Shown here: in pieces, positions 43,169 to 52,023 of the stretch
How the letters are laid out: every line of letters starts with the position of its first letter
Position numbering within the stretch: the stretch's first letter is position 1
Source: Halobacillus litoralis
GTDB lineage: Bacteria; Bacillota; Bacilli; Bacillales; Halobacillaceae
Assembly (NCBI RefSeq): GCF_009856445.1
Contig: NZ_WMFA01000002.1
Location: forward strand, 186,001-250,000
Reading direction: 5' to 3'
Length of the DNA: 64,000 nucleotides
Program-made: the position numbers and the translations under genes
The notes under the pieces: model-generated
What the model was told of the DNA's origin: nothing
What the model saw: the letters and a program-made list of their open reading frames with translations, nothing else
Database searches by the model: none

Positions 43169-43607
43169 GGGAAGGTTCTCCTTTTTTGCTGGCACGTTTT
43201 AAAAGGAACAGGCCGGTAGCAATCATAACCACAGCAGATAGATTCCAGACAAGGTCGTATGGGATAACATTCTCCACATAGCGGATTTGGTGCAGACCCA
43301 TCAGTTTATGCTGGATGATTCCGTCATACAATTGAAAAGACCCCGCTCCGAGCAGCACGCCGCCCCACCACCGTATCAGTGATAAACGGTTCCTGCGTTT
43401 GAGGTCGGCAAATAGAAACAGTCCGCCGATGGTTGCGAACCAGCTGAACGCGTGGAAAAAACCATCTGAAATCAATCCGATATCCGTGGTGGATTTGTCG
43501 TAAAAGTGGTGCCATCGCAGCAGTTGGTGAAATATCGTTTCATCGATAAAGGCAGCAAGTCCGATCCCGAACAGAACGCCGGACCACAGATTACGCTTTT
43601 CCCCCAT
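43161..43607 (-). CDS. DUF2243 membrane protein, 148 aa
   Basis: Four membrane helices; conserved GIGLAAFIDETIFHQLLRWHHFYD and HAFSWFATIGGLFLF, with several histidines inside the membrane. DUF2243 genes are regularly next to CtaG-type genes, as here. Possibly a copper or heme related partner. Upstream gene of the pair; AGGAGGC precedes the ATG on the minus strand. Confidence 0.85.
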   Translation of the reverse strand: MGEKRNLWSGVLFGIGLAAFIDETIFHQLLRWHHFYDKSTTDIGLISDGFFHAFSWFATIGGLFLFADLKRRNRLSLIRWWGGVLLGAGSFQLYDGIIQHKLMGLHQIRYVENVIPYDLVWNLSAVVMIATGLFLLKRASKKGEPSHA

Positions 43608-43705
43608 AAAACAGCCTCCTATTTTTCAAAATTCTTCCTATGTTGTACCCATCCGTTGAAATAAACAAACGTATTTGGCATCAAATAGGACGTTTGACTA
43701 TAAGG

Positions 43706-44083
43706 TCAGAGACGACGCATGTTTTGATACTCATCCTTATGTAAATCTGTAACGGTCCCTTGATGAAAATACAGTTGCCAACGGCCGGCGATCATTTTCC
43801 AAATCGAACTGCGGAGCGTGTTTCTCTTTCTTGTCGGGTCTTCAAGATAATACGTGGCGAGAACTGTATCCTCAGAGAGTGACTGAATTTCATAATGATG
43901 AAGAGTCATCTCTGATAAGACCACCCCTTGATCCAGGCAGAACTTTTTATCATAGGGCATACCGGAACTGCCGATTTCCCAGAAGTCGTCAGCCAATATG
44001 TGGTCAAGTCTTTCTGTGGATTCGCGAGTGCTCAATAGAAGGTGTTGGTTTTCCATGTTCTTCAGTTCTTTCTTTAATGACAT
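43706..44083 (-). CDS. NTF2-like/DUF4440 protein, 125 aa
   Basis: MENQHLLLSTRESTERLDHILADDFWEIGSSG and LATYYLEDPTRK... are the cone-shaped NTF2 fold of DUF4440. AAAGGAGAATC lies before the ATG on the minus strand. A small soluble protein of unknown substrate, single gene. Confidence 0.8.
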   Translation of the reverse strand: MSLKKELKNMENQHLLLSTRESTERLDHILADDFWEIGSSGMPYDKKFCLDQGVVLSEMTLHHYEIQSLSEDTVLATYYLEDPTRKRNTLRSSIWKMIAGRWQLYFHQGTVTDLHKDEYQNMRRL

Positions 44084-44174
44084 AAAGATTCTCCTTTGTG
44101 TTAAAATTTTCTATGGGAATATTATACTATTAAAAAGGCTGAAGAAACGATTTTTATGAAGGAGGGAAAAGGCG

Positions 44175-44336
44175 GTGAAAGATAGGATCATCCAGCAGGA
44201 AAATCCTTTATTGGTTTACTTGTTTTTCTCTATATTATCTTGGGTCTGCCTGAAGAAAGCAGCTTACCTGGAAATGAAGAGAATGGATTGGAAGGAACGA
44301 TATGAGCGTTATATAGATCATAAATATGGACTGTAA
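44175..44336 (+). CDS. small membrane protein, 53 aa
   Basis: AAGGAGGGAAAAGGCG precedes GTG 44175. One hydrophobic segment (about residues 12-26, LLVYLFFSILSWVCL) is followed by a basic, tyrosine-rich tail ending YIDHKYGL. It ends 13 bases before the aminoglycoside adenylyltransferase start. No family known. Confidence 0.5.
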   Translation: MKDRIIQQENPLLVYLFFSILSWVCLKKAAYLEMKRMDWKERYERYIDHKYGL

Positions 44337-44349
44337 AGGTGGGAAAGAA

Positions 44350-45225
44350 ATGAGATCAGAAAAGGAAATGATGGATTTGATATTGTCTGTCGCAAAAAAG
44401 AATCAGCGAATTCGTGCCGTTTACATGAACGGTTCCCGGACAAATCCTACCTTAGAAGAAGATCTGTTTCAGGATTATGACATCGTTTACGTCGTGACGG
44501 AAACCTCCTCTTTCCTGAAAGATGAGCTGTGGGTGGATGTCTTTGGTGAAAGACTGATGATGCAGGAGCCGGATAAAAATGACCAGGGTACGGAGGGGGA
44601 TTTTTCTGATTTCTACGGTTATTTGATGCTTTTTACGGATGGGAACCGAATGGATTTACATATAGAAACCATCCCCCATATGCAGGCATACTACGGGAAG
44701 GACAAGCTGACCGTTCCGTTGCTCGACAAGGACGATTTGCTGCCAGTGATTCCGGAGGCGACAGACGAAGATTATCACGTACGGAAGCCGACGGAGGAGG
44801 AGTATCACGCCTGCTGCAATAATTTCTGGTGGTGTCAGCAGAACGTCGCGAAAAGTCTGTGGCGTGATGAAATGCCCTATGCACAGTTCATGCTGGAGTG
44901 TATCATCCGCAGGGACTTGGATCAGATGGTTTCCTGGTGGATTGGCATAGAGAACGGATTTCAAGTCTCGACAGGAAAAGCCGGGAACTATTTTAAAAAG
45001 CTTCTGCCGGAAGAAAAGTGGGAAATGTACACATCGACTTATGCAGACGGGGATTCTGAACATATTTGGGAAGCGCTGTTTGCTGCCGGAGAATTATTCC
45101 GTACCCTTGCGAATGATGTAGCGGATGAGTTTGCTTACACATATAAACGGGATGAGGATGAAAACATGACGCGTTACTTGAAGCAGGTGAGAAAATTACC
45201 TTCATCAGCTGATCGCATTTTTTAA
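44350..45225 (+). CDS. aminoglycoside 6-adenylyltransferase (AadK/ANT(6) type), 291 aa
   Basis: Opens MRSEKEMMDLILSVAKKN; nucleotidyltransferase site YMNGSRTNPTLEEDLFQDYDI with GSR at residues 28-30 and Asp42/Asp44 as metal ligands; CNNFWWCQQNVAKSLWRDEM and LDQMVSWWIG are the helical acceptor-binding domain. Chromosomal homologues (AadK) inactivate streptomycin by adenylylation. GGTGGGAAAG before ATG 44350; the frame upstream (44326) overlaps the previous gene. Confidence 0.88.
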   Translation: MRSEKEMMDLILSVAKKNQRIRAVYMNGSRTNPTLEEDLFQDYDIVYVVTETSSFLKDELWVDVFGERLMMQEPDKNDQGTEGDFSDFYGYLMLFTDGNRMDLHIETIPHMQAYYGKDKLTVPLLDKDDLLPVIPEATDEDYHVRKPTEEEYHACCNNFWWCQQNVAKSLWRDEMPYAQFMLECIIRRDLDQMVSWWIGIENGFQVSTGKAGNYFKKLLPEEKWEMYTSTYADGDSEHIWEALFAAGELFRTLANDVADEFAYTYKRDEDENMTRYLKQVRKLPSSADRIF

Positions 45226-45323
45226 AAAGCTTGTTTGGAAGAAAGGAAAGCTCTCGGTAAAAGGTGTCTATCTATCTGCAAAGGCGTTCTTAGAGAGCAT
45301 AGAATAAACAGGGGGGATGGAGT

Positions 45324-45707
45324 ATGAAATACAACGGGTTTCCATTGTTCTTAATCCTGGCTTTCTTTTTGACAGGGTGTCTTGGGCAGAAAACTTTGCA
45401 CTTTGAAGGTGAAAGCGAAGATTGGAAGGTAGAATACATAGCGGATGTAAAGTCCGAAGACAGTGAATCGACAGGTCTTCACATTAACTATGCAGGTGAA
45501 GGGGAAGCTCCGGAACATATCAATTACACCCTGGATAGTCCTGCAGGTGGTAAAGAAGGAGAATACGTTTTGTTGAATAATGGAAGGGTCCAGCAAATGG
45601 GCAATTTCTGTTCCGGGTGTGCGGTGACGAGCGAAGATCACGACATCCAGGTCACGATCGAATGGGGAGAAAAGGAAGAGACACTGCATTTGGAGTACAT
45701 AGAATAA
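45324..45707 (+). CDS. lipoprotein, 127 aa
   Basis: Signal peptide MKYNGFPLFLILAFFLTGC with lipobox LTGC (Cys19). The mature part is small, acidic and beta-rich, with a CSGC motif (residues about 92-95) that might hold a disulfide. Unknown function. AGGGGGG before the ATG. Confidence 0.75.
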   Translation: MKYNGFPLFLILAFFLTGCLGQKTLHFEGESEDWKVEYIADVKSEDSESTGLHINYAGEGEAPEHINYTLDSPAGGKEGEYVLLNNGRVQQMGNFCSGCAVTSEDHDIQVTIEWGEKEETLHLEYIE

Positions 45708-45767
45708 TGATAGAATAATAGGCCTATGGAAGTGGAGAACAAAAAAAGAGTGACTTCCATCACAGGG

Positions 45768-45806
45768 GAGAGAAGGCTTTCGTAGGAACCCTTCTCTCTT
45801 TTTATT
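45768..45806. terminator. bidirectional terminator
   Basis: GAGAGAAGG (45768-45776) pairs perfectly with CCTTCTCTC (45790-45798), then TTTTTATTTT. It is between the lipoprotein and the SMR genes. Confidence 0.82.
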
Positions 45807-46101
45807 TTATAATCATCACGCCAAGAATAATGAGGATGATAAAGAGGAACTTTCTACGGCTTGCTTTTTCATTGAAAAGTAGAATTCCAAAGATCGTGGT
45901 GGCCATAATCGAGACCCCGCTCCAAATGGCATAAGCAATGCCGACTTCGAGTGTCTGGACACTCAGCGTGAGAAAATACAGGCATGCGCCGATGAAAACG
46001 AAGGCTGTAATGCTGGGGATGACTCGCTGGAAGCCGGATGATAGTTTTACGGAAATGTTGCCGATGGTCGCGAATACTAGAGAAAGTATCAAATAACCCA
46101 T
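45802..46101 (-). CDS. SMR-family multidrug transporter subunit, 99 aa
   Basis: Four helices of the small multidrug resistance family; AYAIWSGVSIMATTIFGILLF carries the conserved WSG signature. The usual membrane glutamate (helix 1) is replaced: LVFATIGNISVKLSSG has no Glu, as in one partner of the paired SMR systems (YvdR/YvdS, YkkC/YkkD). AAAGGAG before ATG 46101, two bases from the stop of the companion. Confidence 0.88.
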   Translation of the reverse strand: MGYLILSLVFATIGNISVKLSSGFQRVIPSITAFVFIGACLYFLTLSVQTLEVGIAYAIWSGVSIMATTIFGILLFNEKASRRKFLFIILIILGVMIIK

Positions 46102-46103
46102 GG

Positions 46104-46439
46104 TTATACGCTCCTTTCTTTTCCTGGTACTGTCAAGCCCACCATTCCTGCCAGGATCAACATCAGTCCTAGAAGTTTGGACATCGTCACCGATTCCCCC
46201 AGCAAACCAACACCTAATAGTGTAACAAGCAACGTCCCACCGCCCGACCATAAGGCGTTGATCAACCCGATTTCATGATTTTTAGTAATAAATATATAGA
46301 AGGAAACGGCAAGTGCATAGCAGAAAATAACGACAAGGCTGGCTGTGATATTCGTAAAGCCTTCCGAATATTTCATCGCCGTCGCTCCGGCAGCTTCAAA
46401 CAAAATGGAGATTCCTAATAAAAGATAGGTTTTCATCAT
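46104..46439 (-). CDS. SMR-family multidrug transporter subunit, 111 aa
   Basis: LLLGISILFEAAGATAMKYSEG holds the essential Glu of helix 1 (FEA), and INALWSGGGTLLVTLLGVG the WSG signature. Together with the Glu-less neighbour it forms the hetero-pair type of SMR exporter for quaternary ammonium-type cations or guanidine-like compounds. AAGGAGG before ATG 46439. First of the operon, divergent from a LysR gene. Confidence 0.9.
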   Translation of the reverse strand: MMKTYLLLGISILFEAAGATAMKYSEGFTNITASLVVIFCYALAVSFYIFITKNHEIGLINALWSGGGTLLVTLLGVGLLGESVTMSKLLGLMLILAGMVGLTVPGKERSV

Positions 46440-46520
46440 TCTGTCCTCCTTTTTTCTTTCGTCTATTCTCAGAATAAAAGAAAACGGAGGTAGTAGGAAC
46501 AATCAAATTGTCATACCATC

Positions 46521-46535
46521 ATAACCTGAGGTTAT
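46521..46535. promoter_or_regulatory. LysR-type operator palindrome
   Basis: ATAACCTGAGGTTAT is a perfect 15-bp palindrome of the T-N11-A form, in the 135-bp divergent region of the SMR pair and the LysR gene. Confidence 0.7.
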
Positions 46536-46574
46536 AATGGAGATATCCTACAAAGATTGAAAGGAGGAAAGAGA

Positions 46575-47411
46575 GTGCTGCAAAAATTAAACGCCTTTAT
46601 CGAAGTCGCCAAACAACAGAGTTTTACGAAAGCAGCGGAAGCTTTGTACATTTCTCAACCGGCACTGAGTAAACAGATGAGAAGGTTGGAAGACGAACTG
46701 GGATTTTCGCTCTTCAACAGAGCTTCCTACGGTGTGGAGCTTACAGAGAAAGGAAAAGGAATGGCGGAGGAGCTGACTCCGCTGTTCGGGCGTATTCATC
46801 AAACGGTGAAACAATATCAGTCCCACGAAGATAAAATTCGTTTTGGTTCCACGCCTGTCCTTACCTCGTATTATCTGCCCAAGTATTTCGATAAGCTGGC
46901 AAGAGGAAATCTTCATGTGACTGAAATCAAAGATGATAGTGAAGAACTTCTTCCCCTGTTAGAAGAAGGTGACATTGACGCGGCCATTATACAGGATACC
47001 TCTTCTTATAAAACGCTGCGGTCTGCCTATCTGTTCACCGATTATTTTATAGCTGCGATTCCTGTTTCTTCTCCATTAGCAGAAAAACAGGAAGTCACGC
47101 TTGAGGAATGTTTGGAGGAATCGCAAATCATCCCGACAAAAGGCCCTTTATCTGAGAAGGTGCGGTCCGTTATGCATGAGCATGATTTCACAGGTGAAGT
47201 GATAGAATCCCAGTATCACGCTATGGCGGGGTTGGTGGCGCTTGGAATGGGAATCGCTTATCTTCCGGAGATGATGGTCCAGCAAGTCGAATACCGCGGC
47301 GTCGTGTTTTTACCGATTCAAGATCATCCTTTTAAAAGGGACATGTATCTTTACGCACGGTCAGAAGAGAATCTTGATTACTTGAACGGCCTATTTACAG
47401 ATATCCAATAA
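46575..47411 (+). CDS. LysR-family regulator, 278 aa
   Basis: N-terminal winged helix QKLNAFIEVAKQQSFTKAAE and LYISQPALSKQMRRLEDELG, then a periplasmic-binding-type sensor domain. GTG 46575 follows AAAGGAGG; the earlier frame start has no ribosome site. Divergent to the SMR pair with a T-N11-A palindrome between, so it probably controls it in response to a ligand. Confidence 0.88.
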   Translation: MLQKLNAFIEVAKQQSFTKAAEALYISQPALSKQMRRLEDELGFSLFNRASYGVELTEKGKGMAEELTPLFGRIHQTVKQYQSHEDKIRFGSTPVLTSYYLPKYFDKLARGNLHVTEIKDDSEELLPLLEEGDIDAAIIQDTSSYKTLRSAYLFTDYFIAAIPVSSPLAEKQEVTLEECLEESQIIPTKGPLSEKVRSVMHEHDFTGEVIESQYHAMAGLVALGMGIAYLPEMMVQQVEYRGVVFLPIQDHPFKRDMYLYARSEENLDYLNGLFTDIQ

Positions 47412-47442
47412 AAAACAGCACCTCTATGAGGCGCTGTTTTTT
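47411..47442. terminator. bidirectional terminator
   Basis: AAAAAACAGCACCTC (47410-47424) pairs with GAGGCGCTGTTTTTT (47428-47442) with one mismatch. Confidence 0.85.
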
Positions 47443-47447
47443 AAGTG

Positions 47448-48116
47448 TCACACGTGGAGATTTTCTATTTTACGAATCACTTCGTCCAGGGAAGAAAAGT
47501 CATCAATGACGTGATCGGCTTCAGCGAGCTCTTGTTCTTGAGCAAAATCAAAACGACAGCCTATGGAAGACATGCCATTTTTCTTAGCTGCATGAATATC
47601 GGAGAGACGGTCTCCGACCACAGCTCCTTGTTTGATGTTGTATTTTTCCAGAATGGTGCCTACTAAATCGGCTTTGTCCAGGGATTCGATCTGTTCAATA
47701 CTGAACGTTTCGGTCACCCAGCGGTCCAGACGATAATAGTTGACGATGGCATGCAGATAATCGGTCAGTCCATTGCTGGCTATGTAAAGGGAGTATCCTT
47801 CTTTATGAAACGCTTCAAGGGTTTCTTCAACCTGTGGATAGAGCGCGCCTTTTCCTTTTTGAATGTTGAGGATGAGCTTTTCCAGAAAGTACGCGTTTAC
47901 CTGTTTTCTTATCTCCTCCGAGTGGTGGGGGAGCAGGGTTTTCCAAACAGTAGGGAGAGGAACACCCATGATTTCCTTGTACGTTTGAAGTGGTGTTTCA
48001 CCTTTCCATTCATCAGAATCCCTTAAGTAATCAAACGTTTCTACCAGGGATACTTCAAGGATCTTCTCTGTCTGGAACAAGGTTCCATCCATATCAAAAA
48101 TGATCGCATGTGGCAT
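47448..48116 (-). CDS. HAD family phosphatase, 222 aa
   Basis: DMDGTL is the nucleophile motif (residues 8-13), ASNG (motif II) and VVGDRLSDI (motif IV) complete the HAD site; the helical cap (PLQTYKEIMGVPL) is like phosphoglycolate phosphatases or YhcW-type proteins. AAAGGAGCG precedes ATG 48116, chosen over the ORF end at 48176. Convergent with LysR, divergent from rbsR. Confidence 0.85.
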   Translation of the reverse strand: MPHAIIFDMDGTLFQTEKILEVSLVETFDYLRDSDEWKGETPLQTYKEIMGVPLPTVWKTLLPHHSEEIRKQVNAYFLEKLILNIQKGKGALYPQVEETLEAFHKEGYSLYIASNGLTDYLHAIVNYYRLDRWVTETFSIEQIESLDKADLVGTILEKYNIKQGAVVGDRLSDIHAAKKNGMSSIGCRFDFAQEQELAEADHVIDDFSSLDEVIRKIENLHV

Positions 48117-48200
48117 ATGTAAGCGCTCCTTTTCATCATTTATGAGTTTCATCATATCAGTTTTATGAGAAAACATGTCTCATCTCGATAAAAAAGTTCT

Positions 48201-48214
48201 TGCAAACGATTACA
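48201..48214. promoter_or_regulatory. LacI-type operator / cre site 1
   Basis: TGCAAACGATTACA matches the CcpA cre consensus TGWAANCGNTNWCA at all but one position. It overlaps a TTGCAA that could be the -35 of rbsR (TACTTT at 48224 as -10). Confidence 0.6.
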
Positions 48215-48232
48215 AAGATGTGGTACTTTATC

Positions 48233-48246
48233 TGTAACCGGTTACA
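48233..48246. promoter_or_regulatory. LacI-type operator / cre site 2, perfect palindrome
   Basis: TGTAACCGGTTACA is a perfect 14-bp palindrome and matches the cre consensus fully. It lies 32 bases (about three helix turns) from site 1 and just before the rbsR start. It could bind RbsR, CcpA or both. Confidence 0.75.
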
Positions 48247-48261
48247 CATAGAGGTGAATGT

Positions 48262-49239
48262 ATGGTAACAATTAAAGATGTGGCACGTGAAGCAGGCGTT
48301 TCAGTGGCCACCGTTTCACGTGTATTGAATGATAACGGCTATGTTGGAGCAGATACGAGAAAGAAAGTGATGGAAGCCATTGCGGAACTAAACTACAGCC
48401 CGAACGAAGTGGCACGCTCTCTTTACAAAAGGGAGTCCCGTCTGATCGGTCTGCTGTTACCTGATATTACAAACCCGTTCTTTCCACAGCTTGCGAGAGG
48501 TGTGGAAGATGAGTTGAGTGAGGCTGGATATCGGCTTCTGCTCGGCAACAGTGATGAAAATATACAAAAAGAATTGGATTATATACAAACGTTCGTCCAG
48601 AACAATGTGGTGGGCATCATTACAGCTACCAATCATGTCGATTATAAAATCTATGAAGCCCTTGACCTGCCACTTGTACTCCTGGACCGGGCGTCGGAAA
48701 ATTATCCTGCTGTCTATGCAGATGGAAGAGAAGGCGGCCTTCTTGCAGCGAAGACGCTCATCAAAAAAGGAGCGCAGAGAATTACGCTTGTAAAGGGACC
48801 AACCAATATCAAACCTGCCCAGGACCGCTACAAGGGTGCCATCGAAGAGTTGAGTCAGGCAGATGTTGATTTTTCTGTATTGTCTACGACCTCTTATTCT
48901 TTCGAAGACGCCCAAGGATGGGCAGAAGAACTGTTTGATAAATTTCCTGATACAGATGGAATCATTGCGAGTAACGACATTGTCGGAATCGCGATTGTTC
49001 ATGAGGCCCTGGAGCGTGGAAAGCGCATTCCGGAAGATGTACAAATCATCGGCTATGACGATATTCCGCAAAGCCGTTTGTCCTATCCGACCCTTTCCAC
49101 GATCCGTCAGCCCGCCTATGAAATGGGCAGAGAAGCAGCAAAGCTGTTAATCCGTACGATAAAAAAAGAACCAGGTGTGGAACAAACCATTCAAATGCCT
49201 GTGGAACTAGTAGAAAGAAAGACGACACGAAAGGAATGA
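48262..49239 (+). CDS. rbsR: ribose operon repressor RbsR (LacI family), 325 aa
   Basis: The LacI helix-turn-helix is VTIKDVAREAGVSVATVSRVLN at the start, followed by a periplasmic-binding-type effector domain (RSLYKRESRLIGLLLPDIT, GLLAAKTLIKKGAQRITLV, IIGYDDIPQSRLSYP). As first gene of rbsRKDACB it represses the operon until ribose (or a derivative) is bound. rbsK begins within its last codon region. GAGGTGAATGT before the ATG. Confidence 0.92.
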   Translation: MVTIKDVAREAGVSVATVSRVLNDNGYVGADTRKKVMEAIAELNYSPNEVARSLYKRESRLIGLLLPDITNPFFPQLARGVEDELSEAGYRLLLGNSDENIQKELDYIQTFVQNNVVGIITATNHVDYKIYEALDLPLVLLDRASENYPAVYADGREGGLLAAKTLIKKGAQRITLVKGPTNIKPAQDRYKGAIEELSQADVDFSVLSTTSYSFEDAQGWAEELFDKFPDTDGIIASNDIVGIAIVHEALERGKRIPEDVQIIGYDDIPQSRLSYPTLSTIRQPAYEMGREAAKLLIRTIKKEPGVEQTIQMPVELVERKTTRKE

Positions 49240-49244
49240 GATCA

Positions 49245-50135
49245 ATGAGAAAACCTAAAATAGCTGTGATCGGCAGCTCTTCCATGGATTTAGTCGTGAC
49301 ATCCAAACGACGGCCTGGGGCAGGGGAAACGGTCCTCGGTGAATCTTTTAAAACGGTCTCCGGAGGTAAAGGAGCGAACCAGGCCGTGGCCGCCGCCCGC
49401 CTTGGAGCAGAAGTCTACATGATCGGATGTGTGGGAGAGGATGCTTACGGGACGGAAATCTTAAATAATTTTGCATCTAATGGTGTCCACACCGACTATG
49501 TGGAACCGGTTACACAAGAAAAGAGTGGAACGGCTCATATCATTTTAGCGGAAGGGGATAACAGCATAGTTGTCGTCAAAGGAGCTAACGATCACGTCAC
49601 TCCTGAGTATGTGAAGGAGAAGAGGGACTTTATTGCAACGTGTGACCTTGTCATGATTCAGCAGGAGGTTCCTGAAGAAACCGTGATTGAGGCGGCACAA
49701 CTATGTCACGCACTTGGTGTACCTTTGTTATTGAATCCGGCTCCAGCGAGGGAAATCCCGGATGTGGTGGTGGAACAAGTGAGCTATCTTACGCCGAATG
49801 AGCATGAAGCGGCTCTTCTTTTTAAGAAAGAGGAACTTGCATCGGCATTAAGGAAGCATCCGAACAAACTGTTCATTACAGAAGGAGCCGCAGGTGTCCG
49901 TTATTTTGATGGAGAAGAAGAGATGCTCGTGCCTTCTTTTCCTGTGAAACCGATCGACACCACGGGTGCGGGTGATACCTTCAATGCGGCTTTTGGAACA
50001 GCGATTGCCGAAGGGATGGATGTGAAAGAAAGTCTGCGCTTCGCGAATCGAGCGGCTTCCTTATCCGTTACAGGGTTCGGAGCGCAAGGCGGTATGCCAT
50101 CGCGGGAAGAAGTGGAAAGGGGACTCGGGGAATGA
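49245..50135 (+). CDS. rbsK: ribokinase RbsK, 296 aa
   Basis: PfkB family: SGGKGANQAVAAARLG near the start (signature 1) and DTTGAGDTFNAAF at about residues 236-248 (signature 2, with the catalytic Asp in GAGD). Phosphorylates ribose to ribose-5-phosphate. ATG 49245 has AAGGA nine bases upstream; ATG 49236 overlaps rbsR's stop but sits on that site. Followed by rbsD with a four-base overlap. Confidence 0.93.
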   Translation: MRKPKIAVIGSSSMDLVVTSKRRPGAGETVLGESFKTVSGGKGANQAVAAARLGAEVYMIGCVGEDAYGTEILNNFASNGVHTDYVEPVTQEKSGTAHIILAEGDNSIVVVKGANDHVTPEYVKEKRDFIATCDLVMIQQEVPEETVIEAAQLCHALGVPLLLNPAPAREIPDVVVEQVSYLTPNEHEAALLFKKEELASALRKHPNKLFITEGAAGVRYFDGEEEMLVPSFPVKPIDTTGAGDTFNAAFGTAIAEGMDVKESLRFANRAASLSVTGFGAQGGMPSREEVERGLGE

Positions 50136-50518
50136 AAAGACACGGTATGTTAAACAGTCATCTATCCAAAGTTTTGGCCGATCTTGGTCACACCGATACC
50201 ATCGTTGTTGCTGATGCGGGACTTCCCGTGCCGGAAGGAGTAAAGAAGATTGACCTCTCCTTAAAGGAGGGCGTTCCTTCATTCCTTGACATCGTAGAGG
50301 TATTGAAAGAAGAAATGGTTGTCGAACGTGTGACTGTCGCAGAGGAAATGGAGCAGAACCCTTCTATTCAGAACGAGATGAGAGAATGGTTTGGGGAAAT
50401 GGACGCTCTCACTCATGAAGCACTGAAAGGTCAGTTGAAACAGGCGAAAGCGGTGGTGCGGACAGGGGAAGTCAGCCCATATGCGAACTGCATCCTTCAC
50501 GCTGGAGTAACTTTTTAA
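50132..50518 (+). CDS. rbsD: D-ribose pyranase RbsD, 128 aa
   Basis: Interconverts beta-pyranose and furanose forms of ribose before phosphorylation. His20 and Asp28 (LGHTDTIVVADAGLPVP) are the catalytic residues of the family and the C-terminal YANCILHAGVTF carries the conserved Tyr and Asn. ATGA overlap with rbsK. Confidence 0.93.
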   Translation: MKRHGMLNSHLSKVLADLGHTDTIVVADAGLPVPEGVKKIDLSLKEGVPSFLDIVEVLKEEMVVERVTVAEEMEQNPSIQNEMREWFGEMDALTHEALKGQLKQAKAVVRTGEVSPYANCILHAGVTF

Positions 50519-50532
50519 AGAGGTGAGCAATT

Positions 50533-52023
50533 ATGGAAATCCGTATGAACGAGATTCATAAAGCTTTCGGAAAAAACAAAGTCCTTGAGGGCGTTGATAT
50601 TCATATTAAAGATGGAGAAGTTCACGCGCTGATGGGAGAGAACGGTGCCGGGAAATCCACGCTTATGAATATCCTGACAGGTCTTCATAAAAAGGACCAG
50701 GGAACGATTGAAATCGATGGAAAGGAAAAAACGTTTGCCAACCCAAAGGAAGCGGAAGAATTCGGGGTGGCTTTCATCCACCAGGAGTTGAATGTATGGC
50801 CGGACATGACGGTGCTTGAAAATTTATTCATCAATAAGGAACCGGTTACACATTTCGGACTCATCCATACCAATAAAATGAAAGCGGTTGCGAATGAGCA
50901 GTTTGAGAAGCTTTCCATTTCGATTCCACTCCAGAAAGAAGCGGGGCAGTGTTCGGTGGGGGAACAGCAGATGATCGAGATTGCGAAAGCGCTCATGACC
51001 GATGCGAAAGTCATCATCATGGACGAGCCGACAGCCGCTTTGACAGACAGGGAAATAGAGAAACTTTTTGATGTCATCCGGTCATTGAAAGAATCCGGTG
51101 TATCCATCGTTTATATCTCTCACCGGATGGAGGAGATCTTTACGATCTGCGATACGATTACGGTCATGCGTGATGGGCAGACGGTGGATACCACACCGAT
51201 CCCTGAAACCAATTTTGATGATGTCGTCCGGAAGATGGTCGGCCGTGAACTGACCGATCGTTTTCCTGCCAGAGAGGCAAAACCCGGAGAAACGATGCTG
51301 GAAGTGAAAAGTCTGACCAGAAAAGGACTCTTCGAGGATGTGAGTTTCCGGGCAAGATCGGGTGAAATCGTTGGCGTCGCAGGACTAATGGGCGCAGGCC
51401 GTACAGAAATCATGCGCACCATTTTTGGTTTGGATGGCAAGTATGAAGGTGACATTTTCATCAATGGAGAAAAAGTGACAGTGAAAAGCCCGAGCCAGGC
51501 GGTCAAGCTAGGTCTTGGTTTCATTACGGAAGATCGAAAAGAAGAAGGACTTGTTCTTGATTTCCCGATTCAGGACAACATCGCCCTTCCGAGTTTGTAC
51601 AGTTTCACAGACAAAGGTCTCATCGGAGAAAAACGCGAACGCGAATTTGTCGATATGCTCATCAAAAGGCTGACGATCAAAACCGAATCAGCCAAAACAG
51701 AAGCGAAGAACTTGTCCGGTGGAAACCAGCAGAAGGTGGTCATTGCCAAATGGATCGGAATCGGTCCAAAGGTCCTCATTTTGGATGAGCCGACCCGCGG
51801 TGTCGATGTTGGGGCGAAACGGGAGATTTATCAGTTGATGAATGAGCTTACAGACAGAGGCGTAGCGATCATCATGGTTTCTTCTGAACTTCCGGAAGTG
51901 TTAGGCATGAGTGACCGGTTGCTCGTCGTCCATGAAGGAACCATTGCTGGAGAACTTTCCAAAGAAGAAGCCGATCAGGAAAAAATTATGACACTGGCAA
52001 CAGGAGGTAATGTCAATGATTAA
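50533..52023 (+). CDS. rbsA: ribose import ATP-binding protein RbsA, 496 aa
   Basis: Two ABC domains fused: the first has Walker A GENGAGKST (35-43), CSVGEQQMIE as signature and IIMDEPTAAL as Walker B; the second has a degenerate Walker A (GLMGAGRTE), LSGGNQQKV and LILDEPTRGVD. This is the sugar-type (CUT2) layout with one active and one altered site. Powers the RbsC channel. AAGAGGTGAGC before the ATG; its stop overlaps rbsC. Confidence 0.94.
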   Translation: MEIRMNEIHKAFGKNKVLEGVDIHIKDGEVHALMGENGAGKSTLMNILTGLHKKDQGTIEIDGKEKTFANPKEAEEFGVAFIHQELNVWPDMTVLENLFINKEPVTHFGLIHTNKMKAVANEQFEKLSISIPLQKEAGQCSVGEQQMIEIAKALMTDAKVIIMDEPTAALTDREIEKLFDVIRSLKESGVSIVYISHRMEEIFTICDTITVMRDGQTVDTTPIPETNFDDVVRKMVGRELTDRFPAREAKPGETMLEVKSLTRKGLFEDVSFRARSGEIVGVAGLMGAGRTEIMRTIFGLDGKYEGDIFINGEKVTVKSPSQAVKLGLGFITEDRKEEGLVLDFPIQDNIALPSLYSFTDKGLIGEKREREFVDMLIKRLTIKTESAKTEAKNLSGGNQQKVVIAKWIGIGPKVLILDEPTRGVDVGAKREIYQLMNELTDRGVAIIMVSSELPEVLGMSDRLLVVHEGTIAGELSKEEADQEKIMTLATGGNVND

